NCBI GenBank assembly: GCA_021772635.1
Contig: JAJFLP010000076.1
Location: 1-64,000 of the forward strand
Source: Verrucomicrobiota bacterium
Lineage (GTDB): Bacteria > Verrucomicrobiota > Lentisphaeria > JABSQK01 > JAJFLO01
Length of the DNA stretch: 64,000 bases
Direction: 5' to 3'
Shown: piece by piece, positions 52,424 through 61,703 of the stretch
Layout: each line of letters begins with the position of its first letter
Position numbering within the stretch: position 1 is the first letter of the stretch
Program-made: the position numbers and the translations under genes
Notes under the pieces: model-generated
Databases searched by the model: none
The model's input: only the letters and a program-made list of their open reading frames with translations
What the model was told of the DNA's origin: nothing

Positions 52424-54109
52424 ATGAAACAAATCATTATTAATCACGAAAAACTGCAGACTAGAATCGCGCTTGTCGAAGACGGTACAATTCAAGAATA
52501 TTATACAGAGACAAGCGAAAAAAAACGAATCGTCGGATCCGTTTTCAACGGAAAAATAACCAACTTAGAACCGTCGCTGCAAGCTGCGTTCGTCGATATT
52601 GGACTCCAGAAAAATGCGTTTCTTCATTATTGGGATATGATTCCAGCGACGAAGGAAATGTTGGAGAAAGAGCAATCGCCTGACTCCGGCAATGACGACA
52701 TCGAAATTCCCGATACCACCGACGTTGAGGCTCCTGAAAACGGCAGTCTAGGGAAATCACTAATATCGTTATTATCGAATCCAAAAGGGCTGTTTAAGGA
52801 AACGAAGAAAGACGATAAGCCGCCACCACGACCTAGGTCGAGACGGCCGCGAGGCGGAAAAAAGCAGGAGAAAACAGTCGACGTCAGCGATATTCCGAAA
52901 CGATTTAAGGTTAAGTCTGACGTCATCGTTCAAGTCACGAAAGGCCCGATAGGAACCAAGGGACCGCGGGTTACGACTAACCTCAGTATTCCCGGACGAT
53001 ATGTCGTTCTGCTCCCGAATTCGACGCACCTGGGAATTTCCAAGAAGATAGAGGACCGCGCGGAACGGCAGCGGCTGAAGACGATCGTGCGCAACCTTAA
53101 TCTCCCAAGTCGGATGGGATTAATCTGTCGGACTGCGGTAATGGGATTGAGCGAGAAAGCGATCGCGATTGACGTCCGGTTCCTATTGGAGAAATGGATC
53201 GCCGCCGAGCAGACGATGGAAAAAAAGAAATCGCCAGTCTGCATCTATCAAGAGCCGAACCTTCTGGAACAGACTATTAGAGACTCACTGACTCATGATA
53301 TTGATGAAATAGTTGTCGATTCGAAAAAGGCATATGAGCTGATCCGTTATAATATCCGAAAGCTTGATAAAAAAGATCAAACGCGAATCAAATTATATAA
53401 TAGCCCGAAACCTATCTTTCAGTCATACAACATCCATAATCAAATTCAGGCCATATACGGACGCCTTATTCCGCTGCCGAGTGGCGGAGAATTGTGCATC
53501 GACGAAACAGAAGCGCTGATTGCTATCGACATTAATTCTAAGAAAAGTCGCGGCGGAAAGGATCATCCCGAAACGATTTTGAATACGAACCTGGAAGCTG
53601 CTGAAGAGATTGGACGACAGTTTCGACTCAGAAATGTCGGTGGCCTGGTAATTATTGATTTTATTGATATGCGGTCGAGGAAAGATCGAACTGATGTGCA
53701 GGAGAAGATGAGGGAGGTCCTCTCACGAGACCGGGCGAAAACGAAAATACTGCCAATTTCAAAATTGGGTTTAATGGAGATGACGCGGCAGCGGGAGTAC
53801 GAGAGCCTGCAAGATGCAACGTTCGTAAATTGTAATTATTGTAACGGGAAAGGTTTAGTTAAATCCTCAATCACAATTAGCATTGAACTACAACGACGAT
53901 TACAGGAGTTACTTCGCCGGGACAGAGGGACAACGCCTATCCGAGTGCTGGTTCATCCAACCGTCCTTGCACGACTTAAGGAGGACGATGCCAGCGTACT
54001 TGAGAGTATGGAAAAAGAATTCGGTGGAGATCTGACGTTTCGGGCGGATCCCGACATTCACCACGAGGAATTTGAATTGATTAATATGCGCTCGGGAAAG
54101 AAAATTTAG
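52424..54109 (+). CDS. rng: Ribonuclease E/G
   Basis: A 561-residue endoribonuclease that cuts single-stranded AU-rich RNA in mRNA decay and rRNA maturation. The S1 domain (VFNGKITNLEPSLQAAFVDIG) is interrupted by a ~90-residue charged, Pro/Arg-rich insert (about 85-175), as in many RNase G/E proteins outside enterics. Catalytic Asp369 (IAIDINSKKSRGG) and Asp412 (VIIDFIDM) bind Mg2+, and Cys470/Cys473 (NCNYCNGKG) form the Zn-link. ATG 52424 is chosen because the frame from 52202 would translate the TIR element. It lacks an RNase E scaffold tail. Confidence 0.92.
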   Translation: MKQIIINHEKLQTRIALVEDGTIQEYYTETSEKKRIVGSVFNGKITNLEPSLQAAFVDIGLQKNAFLHYWDMIPATKEMLEKEQSPDSGNDDIEIPDTTDVEAPENGSLGKSLISLLSNPKGLFKETKKDDKPPPRPRSRRPRGGKKQEKTVDVSDIPKRFKVKSDVIVQVTKGPIGTKGPRVTTNLSIPGRYVVLLPNSTHLGISKKIEDRAERQRLKTIVRNLNLPSRMGLICRTAVMGLSEKAIAIDVRFLLEKWIAAEQTMEKKKSPVCIYQEPNLLEQTIRDSLTHDIDEIVVDSKKAYELIRYNIRKLDKKDQTRIKLYNSPKPIFQSYNIHNQIQAIYGRLIPLPSGGELCIDETEALIAIDINSKKSRGGKDHPETILNTNLEAAEEIGRQFRLRNVGGLVIIDFIDMRSRKDRTDVQEKMREVLSRDRAKTKILPISKLGLMEMTRQREYESLQDATFVNCNYCNGKGLVKSSITISIELQRRLQELLRRDRGTTPIRVLVHPTVLARLKEDDASVLESMEKEFGGDLTFRADPDIHHEEFELINMRSGKKI

Positions 54110-54208
54110 AATTGAAACGAATCGAACGTCGGAATAGATTCACGTCGGTATAGTTTACAGAGTACCGGCTTATTGCAATATTTCTTTCGCAACGCGCTTT
54201 TCGGACAT
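54110..54208. other. Start of the gap after the RNase E/G gene
   Basis: This stretch and 54364-54450 show no gene or recognised riboswitch. GGCAGTTGTCTGAACAACAACTCGGCC near 54370-54400 contains a small TTGTC...ACAA hairpin. Confidence 0.4.
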
Positions 54209-54363
54209 ATACGGCAAGCGGTACAAGTTTCGGTCCGGATTACCCGAGACTCTTCCCGCACGAGCGGACTCCGAGAATACGGAGAGACGACTTCAAAATG
54301 ATTTATGTAAGAGACTCCGAACTATTTTTCGTCCGGCGTGCGGGATGAAGACGTTCGGTATGC
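54209..54363 (+). repeat. Modular TACTGC/GCAGTA repeat, copy 9 (long form)
   Basis: ATACGGCAAGCGGTAC core, then TTTCGGTCCGG, CACGAGCGGACTCCGAGAAT, ACGACTTCAAAATGAT, CGAACTATTTTTCGTCCG and an end near TTCGGTATG. It lies about 90 bases before purC. Confidence 0.75.
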
Positions 54364-54450
54364 ATTACGCGGCAGGCAGTTGTCTGAACAACAACTCGGC
54401 CAAAAAAGCCGGAAATCAACACAAACACCAGACAGGAAAGAGTAGATTCT

Positions 54451-55365
54451 ATGCAATACGACGATAATGGCGCCTTACTTAAATCAACGATTCCAGAGCT
54501 ACCGCCGCCGAAGCGCGGAAAAGTCCGGGATATTTATGAAGTTGACGATTGTCTCCTATTAGTAGCAACCGACAGAATCAGCGCATTTGACTCAGTAATG
54601 CCGAACGGAATTCCAGATAAAGGAAAAATTCTCACGTCGATCTCTAAATTCTGGTTCGAGGTTATGGAGTGGATGCCGAACCATATGATAACCGCAGACG
54701 TGTCGGAGTACCCGGAATCGCTGGCAGCGTATCACAGTGACCTGAAAGACCGTTCAATGCTCGTGAGGAAAGCGAATCCGCTACCGGTAGAGTGTGTCTC
54801 GCGGGGATACTTGATCGGCTCTGGTTGGAAAGATTACCAGGCTACGGGGAGTATTTGCGGCATCGACCTGCGACCTGGATACCGTCTTGCCGAAAAGCTG
54901 GATACACCGTTGTTTACACCCGCGTACAAAGCTCCGCAAGGCGAGCATGACGAGAACATCTCATACGCGAAAGTCATGGATCTAATCGGCGCAGACGCAG
55001 CCGCGTTCCTCAAGGAACAAACAGAGAAACTCTATATTGAAGCCGCAGAATTCGCTCTGAAGAAGGGGATTATCATCGCTGACACGAAGTTTGAATTCGG
55101 CGTATTTAACGATGAAATAATTCTGATCGACGAAGTGCTTACGCCGGACTCGAGCCGTTTCTGGCCCGCAGCAGACTACGTCGCGGGAAAAAATCCGCCC
55201 AGTCTCGATAAGCAGTTCGTCCGCGATTATCTGGAATCTGTCAGCTGGGATAAATCTCCCCCTGCCCCGGAATTACCAAATGATGTTGTTGAAAAAACTC
55301 GTGAAAAATACTTACAAGCATTTTACGAGCTAACTGGAAATTACTTGAACGCACCTTCTTCGTGA
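54451..55365 (+). CDS. purC: SAICAR synthase
   Basis: A 304-residue enzyme of purine synthesis that joins CAIR and aspartate with ATP. It has the long (about 300-residue) ADE1-like form. GKVRDIYEVDDCLLLVATDR is the glycine-rich nucleotide loop. SAFDSVMPNGIPDKGKIL, NPLPVECVSRGYLIGSGWK, KLDTPLFTPAYKA and ADTKFEFG with a following LIDEVLTPDSSRFW are family hallmarks. Good GGAAAGAG lies upstream of ATG. No other pur gene is adjacent. Confidence 0.95.
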   Translation: MQYDDNGALLKSTIPELPPPKRGKVRDIYEVDDCLLLVATDRISAFDSVMPNGIPDKGKILTSISKFWFEVMEWMPNHMITADVSEYPESLAAYHSDLKDRSMLVRKANPLPVECVSRGYLIGSGWKDYQATGSICGIDLRPGYRLAEKLDTPLFTPAYKAPQGEHDENISYAKVMDLIGADAAAFLKEQTEKLYIEAAEFALKKGIIIADTKFEFGVFNDEIILIDEVLTPDSSRFWPAADYVAGKNPPSLDKQFVRDYLESVSWDKSPPAPELPNDVVEKTREKYLQAFYELTGNYLNAPSS

Positions 55366-55631
55366 TCTGTATCAGCCGTTCGTTCAGGTGCTGGTGTGCT
55401 GTCCCGCAGAAACTTCCGCCGTTGTTCATTCTGGACAGCAGAACTATGGCGCGACCTGATGTCGGATAAGAAATTCGAGTACTTGCTTGATCAATTTTAA
55501 GGCGCCGCACTCTCGGTATTTTCGGTCCGAATTGCCGGTCCCGCATAAGCGAGGATCCCGATAGTGCGGGACCATTATCCGGACGGAAATTGGCCTGCTC
55601 GCGGTCGAATCAAAAAAAAGGAGTTAGAATA

Positions 55632-56630
55632 GTGTTTTGTCGATTATTGACGGTAAGTCTTCTACTGACCATATCTGTTGGCGCCCGGGCCAACGACGTG
55701 GATACAGGTTGGAAACCCGAGGCGACCTGGCGACAGAGTGCCTCGCCTAACTCCGTTACTGCGCTCATTAAACAAGCGGAGTCTTTCGAAGAGGATGGCG
55801 ACTACTCCAAAGCCCTGAAGTATTACGGTAAGATCGCGGACAAAAGTATTAACCTCGCGAATAAAGCGAAAGCTATATATGCCCAAGGCCGATGCTTGCA
55901 AAAGCTCTCGAAACCGTGGTTGGCGTTTAAGAAGTTTCGAACAGCTGTAGATAATTATTCAAGTTTTGTCCCATACATCGACATATTGAACCGGGAATTC
56001 GAAATTGCGAAGGACAACTTCGATGGTGGACAGGATAAATTTCTTATATTCGCGTTTTCTACTGACACGAAAGCGATCGAAATTTACGATCATATCGCAA
56101 CCGTTGGGCCCTACGCTCCGTTTACACCGGAGGCGATTTATCGTTCAGCGCTACTTTCATACGATCTAAAAGAATACGACGACGCCGCCTCGAAGTTTCG
56201 CCAGATTATGACGAAATACCCCGCGAGTGAATTCGCTAAGGATGCTCGTCTGGATCTGGCCGTGACACTGTTAAGGAATTCCGTCGATGCAAATGGCGAC
56301 GGGACACTGGTAGGCGAGGCGCACCAGCTGATTTCACTGTTTGTGAAACGTTATCCCGATCACGAGAGAATCGATGAGGCGAACGAACTGTACCAGTCGA
56401 TCAGGTCGACCAAGGCGAAAAGGCTACTATACCTCGGGGAATTTTACCGGCGCGAACCTCACAAAAGAAACGACGCGTCCAAACGATATCTAACAGAGCT
56501 TATGGCTAAATACGACAACACTGAGAGTGCACAGCGCGCAGCCGAACTTTTGGCGATTATCACAGCAGAAGAGTCGATCGAAGAGGCTCCCAAGGTTCAG
56601 CCGGAAAATACAACGGATGCCGAGCAATAA
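55632..56630 (+). CDS. Exported TPR protein, BamD/YbgF-like
   Basis: About 332 residues. GTG 55632 has AAGGAG nine bases upstream and gives a good signal peptide (MFCRLLTVSLLLTISVGARA, cut before NDVD). The mature part is helical with TPR units: AESFEEDGDYSKALKYYGKI, YDLKEYDDAASKFRQIMTKYP, then FVKRYPDHERIDEANELY. The pattern and length suit BamD-like outer-membrane assembly factors, but the lipobox Cys of true BamD is missing, so it may be soluble in the periplasm. The frame from 55590 adds codons ahead of the Shine-Dalgarno and is rejected. The LptE-like gene follows after a repeat-filled gap. Confidence 0.72.
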   Translation: MFCRLLTVSLLLTISVGARANDVDTGWKPEATWRQSASPNSVTALIKQAESFEEDGDYSKALKYYGKIADKSINLANKAKAIYAQGRCLQKLSKPWLAFKKFRTAVDNYSSFVPYIDILNREFEIAKDNFDGGQDKFLIFAFSTDTKAIEIYDHIATVGPYAPFTPEAIYRSALLSYDLKEYDDAASKFRQIMTKYPASEFAKDARLDLAVTLLRNSVDANGDGTLVGEAHQLISLFVKRYPDHERIDEANELYQSIRSTKAKRLLYLGEFYRREPHKRNDASKRYLTELMAKYDNTESAQRAAELLAIITAEESIEEAPKVQPENTTDAEQ

Positions 56631-56757
56631 CCGGCTCCAGGAACAAGTTCGAGTTCCTTGATCAGGTGCTCGTAGCGCTCGCATACCGTAACGCAATTCA
56701 TTTACATTGGATTACGTCTAATACATACTCGCAGTAGAAACTTTATGCATAGATCAG

Positions 56758-56940
56758 GCTAGCCTGCATTATGCACAAATTTCGTCATGAGAATACGTAG
56801 CTTGTTTTAGGTTAATGAGTTATGGAGGTTGTCGGGGTGAAAGAATATTGCAATATTTCGAGATCCGACGTTCTTCATAACTCTTTTAGATGAAACAAGA
56901 TACGTATTCGCAATAGAAAGTTTATGCATAATATAGGCTA
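56758..56940 (-). repeat. TAGCCTG MITE, copy 2 (reverse)
   Basis: Ends TAGCCTGCATTATGCAC and TTATGCATAATATAGGCTA. Read in reverse it matches 62221-62433 (ATAGAAAGTTTATGCAT; GAGTTATGG). The end of another copy (CAGTAGAAACTTTATGCATA) abuts it at 56725-56757. Confidence 0.8.
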
Positions 56941-57089
56941 GTCCCAATTCCAGCGAACTTTTCGTTGGATTTTCTTCGTAATCGTAATCATACTCGTAAT
57001 CCCTTTCCAAATTTCATTTCGAAAAACCAGAAAGATTACGAGTAAGATTACGATTACGAATCGGAGTGTTCGCTTATTTTAGGACTAAT
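56936..57089 (+). repeat. 140-bp duplicated block with GTAATC microsatellite (copy 2)
   Basis: Nearly identical to 11888-12029, with three GTAATC units and a longer GATTACG run in the second half. It ends 29 bases before the LptE-like gene. Confidence 0.9.
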
Positions 57090-57117
57090 TTCGAATCGTT
57101 TCACTGACAGGAAGATT

Positions 57118-57663
57118 ATGAGCCTACGAAGAAAATGTCAATTTACATCACTCGTAATGTGCGCACTCTCGGGAGTGTTTTTTTGTGGTTGCAGTCATTA
57201 CCAACTGAAGCGAGAAAGTACGTTACCAATAAGCAAAATTGCGGTCGGCAAAATTGAGAACTTATCGAATGAACCGAAGCTCAGTGCGTACCTACGGAAT
57301 AAACTACCCGAGTTCTTAATGCAAGACGGCACGTTAAAGGTCGTATCTTCTCAAATTGCAGACGCGGTTATCGATACGAGAATCTTGGCATACGACGTAA
57401 ACGGCGTCGGCGAAGTACGAATACAGTCAAGGGAAGAAGATCAACGTAATTATCGAACAGCGATATACGAGATCTACGTCGATTTGGAGTACTCTGTCAC
57501 AGTACTGGGGAATGCTGAATTAGTGATTCCACCAGGCAAAATACGAGGAACTGCGGAATACACCGAGCTCGTTGACAATGACATCGTTAGGCAAGATGGG
57601 TTAAAGAAAGCCACAGCGAATGCTTGCGCGAAATTGGTAAGCGCGATCACCGATTCGTGGTAA
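57118..57663 (+). CDS. LptE-like lipoprotein
   Basis: A 181-residue lipoprotein: a basic N-terminus, a hydrophobic run (LVMCALSGVFF) and the lipobox FCGC with Cys25 as the lipid site. The mature start CSHYQLKRESTLPISKIAVG and ADAVIDTRILAYD, followed by EYSVTVLGN, suit the LptE family, which plugs the LptD pore for LPS export. Supporting context is LpxI and other envelope genes in the window. Sequence conservation in this family is low, so the call is moderate. GACAGGAAGA lies before ATG. Confidence 0.65.
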   Translation: MSLRRKCQFTSLVMCALSGVFFCGCSHYQLKRESTLPISKIAVGKIENLSNEPKLSAYLRNKLPEFLMQDGTLKVVSSQIADAVIDTRILAYDVNGVGEVRIQSREEDQRNYRTAIYEIYVDLEYSVTVLGNAELVIPPGKIRGTAEYTELVDNDIVRQDGLKKATANACAKLVSAITDSW

Positions 57664-57680
57664 TTATTGACCTTCTTGAA

Positions 57681-57864
57681 GATATACTGCCCGCGATCTG
57701 TCCCGCATAAGCGAGGATCCCGACTCGCCGAGGTCGGGAAATCGGGATTTGTCAACAAGCAGTACAATTTTTCGGGTGACCTTGGATGAATTGGCCAAGC
57801 GATTTCGGACAATATTTTTTAACCGGCACTCTGCTGGCCGGCAGAACTGATGATATTCAGTATA
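57681..57864 (+). repeat. Modular TACTGC/GCAGTA repeat, split-core copy C (complete)
   Basis: GATATACTGCCCGCGATCTG, module CCCGCATAAGCGAGGATCCC, GTCAACAAGCAGTACAATTT, then GACAATATTTTTTAACCGGC and a final CAGTATACC. It has both the split core and the AACCGGC inner module, linking the two variant classes. It fills almost all of the gap to the kinase gene. Confidence 0.8.
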
Positions 57865-57866
57865 CC

Positions 57867-60800
57867 TTATTCTTCCCCGTCCACGGAGTCGAGCGGTACA
57901 ACCTCTGCGATGGACCAGCTATCATCCTTTCTTCGTAGACGGTATTCGTAAAAGAGATCCGTTTCCGGAAGCCCGGCCAGCGCATGACGCATTATAACTA
58001 CGGCAATTACTCGGTTATCTTCGATCCGAAATGATTGTAGAATATGCTCGAATACCAACCCGGGTTGTCCCATCAATGACGACAGCGCCACGGCATGATT
58101 CCTATCCTGAAGGATCATAACAAGCCGTGCCCTGTTCCCGTTGCGAACCGCCGAATCCAATTTTCGAAACAACTGGTTCAAGCGATTTTCGCGTCGTCGA
58201 TCACTCATTAGCGCGCGCAGTTCCTGTAACTCTCGTTCACCGATATGTTTCTTGCTTTCAATCGATTTAAAGGTGCTTTTTATCGTCTGAAAATCTACTC
58301 GCTTGTCCTTAAGCAACGCGCGGATCTGCTTTACATCCCGTACGGCCGGTGTCATTTCCGGGTCAACCAGACTGCCCGATAACGGTATCGTAGTCCCCGT
58401 AAATGCGGACGCGCCCGCTAAGCCAGATGATGCGTCGAGCCCCTTTCCGGCCGATAAATCAGGGCCGGAATCCGATGCCTTTGTCGGAGACACAGCGTCG
58501 ATCGATTTCGCCATATCAGTTCCGGCTGCTTGCGCGCTCCCACCGCCCCCTGCCCTGACCAAAGCATTCGCTAGGCGATTCCCAAGCGCACGCCATTCAT
58601 GGTCACTGGGTGATTTGGCCACTGCTGACTCAACGATTTTTCGGCACCCTTCATAGTCGCCGGTGGCGAACAATAACTCGGCAGATCGGAGGGCGTTTTC
58701 GCGATCGTCAATACGCTTAATTAGCTCGGCGGCAGTTCGATTATCCGGGAACAACTCGAGAACATCTCGGGCACTCTGTCTTGAATCATTGAATTTACCA
58801 TGCCCCCACTGTTTTTGAGCCAGTTCTAACACTGCCTCTGTCTCGACTTTATTGAGTTCCTTCAGTAATTCGTCCCAAACGGGGTCGTTTGGCCAAGCCC
58901 TTTCAGCAGCAGCGATTGCCTGACGGCAACCGGGAAAATCGCCGCGCAGGCGCAGGTCCTTGATCGACGTAAGTATTCGCTCCCGCTCCTTGAGCTGCTG
59001 GACCATATCGCGAGCCAAAACATTTCCCGGAATCAATTTCCGCGCCTCGCCAAACATCATATTCGCAGCTTCGTAGTCTCCGCTTTCATACGCTACCCGA
59101 GCCTTGGCAAGCAAAGAGTTTCCTTCTTGATTATTTAATATCCGCTGCAAGTGGCCCCATGCCGGATCATTAGCTGCATCTTTCAATTTCGTAGAAATTT
59201 GTTTGCGAGATTCGACAAACTCCCCACCCTCGATTAGGGATGTAACATGGGCAAGCATCCGGGCGCGCTCCTCTAATCGCTCGATGATGTTCTTGGCCTC
59301 TCGATTCTCCGGACGGAGTGCGAGTACACGCTGCGCGATTCCAAATGCTGCCTCGGTATCCCAATGCTCTAAGGCAGCATGCGCCTGTTTTAACGCCCAT
59401 TTTTCCTCGCCCTGATTCAGTTCTTCCAGAAGATCGCTCCAAATCGGGTCGTTACGCCAGCTATCCTTGTGCGCGAGTATGAGTCGGCGCGCTTCGAGAA
59501 ACCGATTTTCGCCAATATTCGCTCGCGTCTCGGCGATCACACGATCGCGTTCTTCGTAGTTCGCTGCGGCTACCCTTGCGTCCTGATTATTCGGTAAAAG
59601 TTCAAGGACACGACTGATATGCGCGCGCGCGACTTCGTATTCGGCCTTATCGAATTCACCGATAGCTAGTTGAAGGGTTTTCTCACCTTCCGCCTGATTG
59701 AGTTCCTTGAGAAGTTGCCCCCAACCTGCGTCGTTTGGGAACGCCGCCAAGTTTTCGTTTACCACCTTACGACTTTCCTCGAATGCCTCCCGTTCTATCA
59801 ATTTTCGGATGTTTCTCAGCTGATCATCGCGTGCATCAAGTCGCTTAATAAAAAGCGTCGCGGGTTCCTTGTCGATGGACAGCATCAAGGCTCGCACCGC
59901 GTGCATCCGCGCATCTTTCACTTCGTTCGCCGCGAATGCGCGCTTAGCTGTCTCAAGCAAGCTCTCGCCTTCAATCGCATCAAGTTCCGCCTTGACCTCC
60001 AGCCAATCAGCGTCACGGGAATTAACTCGAAGATAAGAATTTCCAAGGTCGCGAGACAACGAATAATCGCCGTTCAACAGAAATTTTCGCGCTTGTTCCA
60101 GATCTTTCTCGCGCTTTTCCAAGCGCGCTAACACGAAGAGGGCATGCCGATCTTTCGGATTCGTTTCAAGAATACGCTGCGCACTTGCGCCAGCCGCCGC
60201 GAAATGTCCGCGGTTGAACTGGGCGGTCGCTAGCTTAATAAAGTACTTCGCTTCATGCAGGTTCAACTTGCGGTGGAGTACGATCCATTTAGCGTCCGTA
60301 GGGGCTACCGCAAGGTGCGAATCGATAACCTCCCGCGATTGTATAAACTTGTGATCCGACAGTAACGCGCGCACCCGTTTACGCGACAAATAATCTGATT
60401 TCATGACATACAAACCGATCGCCACTAAAATGACCGCGAATGTAAAGATCGTCGAAACTGCAGCGATAAATCGGCGAGAGATCAGTCTTTTGCGATGCTT
60501 TCTCGGGGGCTCCTCTAGTCCCGCAAAAAACTCCCTCTCCCGATTCTTGGGGTCGAGGATCTCTGGAATCAGTCCTTTGCCTTGCTTCAAACGTTCTATA
60601 TCTGCAATCAAATCATTTGCACTCTGGTATCGATTGTCCGGGGACTTCTGAAGACATTTAAGTACAACGTCTTGGTATTCTTCCGGGATTTCCGGAACCA
60701 TCTCCCGTGGAGAGACAGGCTGGACGTGATTGTGCTGGTAGATCACAGATGTCGGATTATCGCCGCGAAACGGGAGGATACCGGTCAGGAGTTCATAGAG

Positions 60801-61703
60801 AACTACTCCAAGCGCGTAAATGTCAGTACGATGGTCGCAGTAATCACCGCGGCCCTGCTCAGGACTGAAGTAACTCACCGTCCCCATTGCCGTGCCAGCC
60901 ATCGTAAGATCGGTCACTTCGCCACTTATTATCTTGACTAAACCGAAGTCTGTAATCTTTACGAGACCTTTCCGGGTAATCATAATATTTCCGGGTTTGA
61001 TATCGCGGTGAATTATATCGTACTCGTTCGCTACGGAAAGACCCCGAGCCGCTTGCTGAATGATATCCACCGACTCCCGAAAAGTCGGGCGGAATCCCAT
61101 CTTTAACCGCTCTGCCAGGTCATTCCCTTCGATGAATTCCATTACGAAATACTGCTGGTCCTCGTGTTTGCCTGCAGCGATAACCTGAACGACCTGAGGA
61201 GATGAGATTTTGGCCAGCGCCTTCGCTTCAAGTTCGAAGCGTTTCAGAAATTTTTCATCGGTGGCCAAATTAATCGGAAGGACTTTCACAGCGACCAGCC
61301 GATCCAAACTAATCTGACGGCCCTTGTAAACCGTTCCCATACCTCCTTGCCCGATGGTCTCATAAATTTCGAAGTCCCCCCAGACCGTCACCTCAGGTTC
61401 TGATATTGGGGGAGCGGGAGGCGGGGTTTCGATCGATTCAGCAGGTGTACTCCGGGGTTCACGCGGTTCGCGTAGGCGGGTATCGGCATCCATATCAATC
61501 TCGCCGGGCCCGGAGGGAGAATCAGCGTTCCGCGGTACCGGCGTAATTACGGTCGGGACCTCGTCGGTATTCTCCCGGACTGGCTCGGGCGAGCGCCCGG
61601 ATAACGCTGAACCACGCGCACTGTCGTCTGCAGCATTCCTGTGGCTACGCCCTTTAGCAACGTCGTCTTTGGATCCGGATTCGTTGTCATTAGTCGAATT
61701 CAT
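57867..61703 (-). CDS. Ser/Thr protein kinase with transmembrane segment and helical repeats
   Basis: A 1278-residue membrane kinase. After a disordered, acidic 105-residue leader comes a Hanks-type domain at about 111-372. It has IGQGGMGTVYKG, Lys140 (LVAVKVL), IIHRDIKPGN with Asp234, Asp252 (DFGLVK) and YFSPEQGRG. A basic stretch and one transmembrane helix (about 413-433) follow. The periplasmic region has about 6.5 copies of a 90-residue unit built on ESRKxI...PNDxxWxxLLKELNQxE. The C-terminal ~110 residues may be an NTF2-like fold. It probably senses an envelope signal through the repeats; the ligand is unknown. No phosphatase or FHA gene is nearby. Confidence 0.9.
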   Translation of the reverse strand: MNSTNDNESGSKDDVAKGRSHRNAADDSARGSALSGRSPEPVRENTDEVPTVITPVPRNADSPSGPGEIDMDADTRLREPREPRSTPAESIETPPPAPPISEPEVTVWGDFEIYETIGQGGMGTVYKGRQISLDRLVAVKVLPINLATDEKFLKRFELEAKALAKISSPQVVQVIAAGKHEDQQYFVMEFIEGNDLAERLKMGFRPTFRESVDIIQQAARGLSVANEYDIIHRDIKPGNIMITRKGLVKITDFGLVKIISGEVTDLTMAGTAMGTVSYFSPEQGRGDYCDHRTDIYALGVVLYELLTGILPFRGDNPTSVIYQHNHVQPVSPREMVPEIPEEYQDVVLKCLQKSPDNRYQSANDLIADIERLKQGKGLIPEILDPKNREREFFAGLEEPPRKHRKRLISRRFIAAVSTIFTFAVILVAIGLYVMKSDYLSRKRVRALLSDHKFIQSREVIDSHLAVAPTDAKWIVLHRKLNLHEAKYFIKLATAQFNRGHFAAAGASAQRILETNPKDRHALFVLARLEKREKDLEQARKFLLNGDYSLSRDLGNSYLRVNSRDADWLEVKAELDAIEGESLLETAKRAFAANEVKDARMHAVRALMLSIDKEPATLFIKRLDARDDQLRNIRKLIEREAFEESRKVVNENLAAFPNDAGWGQLLKELNQAEGEKTLQLAIGEFDKAEYEVARAHISRVLELLPNNQDARVAAANYEERDRVIAETRANIGENRFLEARRLILAHKDSWRNDPIWSDLLEELNQGEEKWALKQAHAALEHWDTEAAFGIAQRVLALRPENREAKNIIERLEERARMLAHVTSLIEGGEFVESRKQISTKLKDAANDPAWGHLQRILNNQEGNSLLAKARVAYESGDYEAANMMFGEARKLIPGNVLARDMVQQLKERERILTSIKDLRLRGDFPGCRQAIAAAERAWPNDPVWDELLKELNKVETEAVLELAQKQWGHGKFNDSRQSARDVLELFPDNRTAAELIKRIDDRENALRSAELLFATGDYEGCRKIVESAVAKSPSDHEWRALGNRLANALVRAGGGGSAQAAGTDMAKSIDAVSPTKASDSGPDLSAGKGLDASSGLAGASAFTGTTIPLSGSLVDPEMTPAVRDVKQIRALLKDKRVDFQTIKSTFKSIESKKHIGERELQELRALMSDRRRENRLNQLFRKLDSAVRNGNRARLVMILQDRNHAVALSSLMGQPGLVFEHILQSFRIEDNRVIAVVIMRHALAGLPETDLFYEYRLRRKDDSWSIAEVVPLDSVDGEE

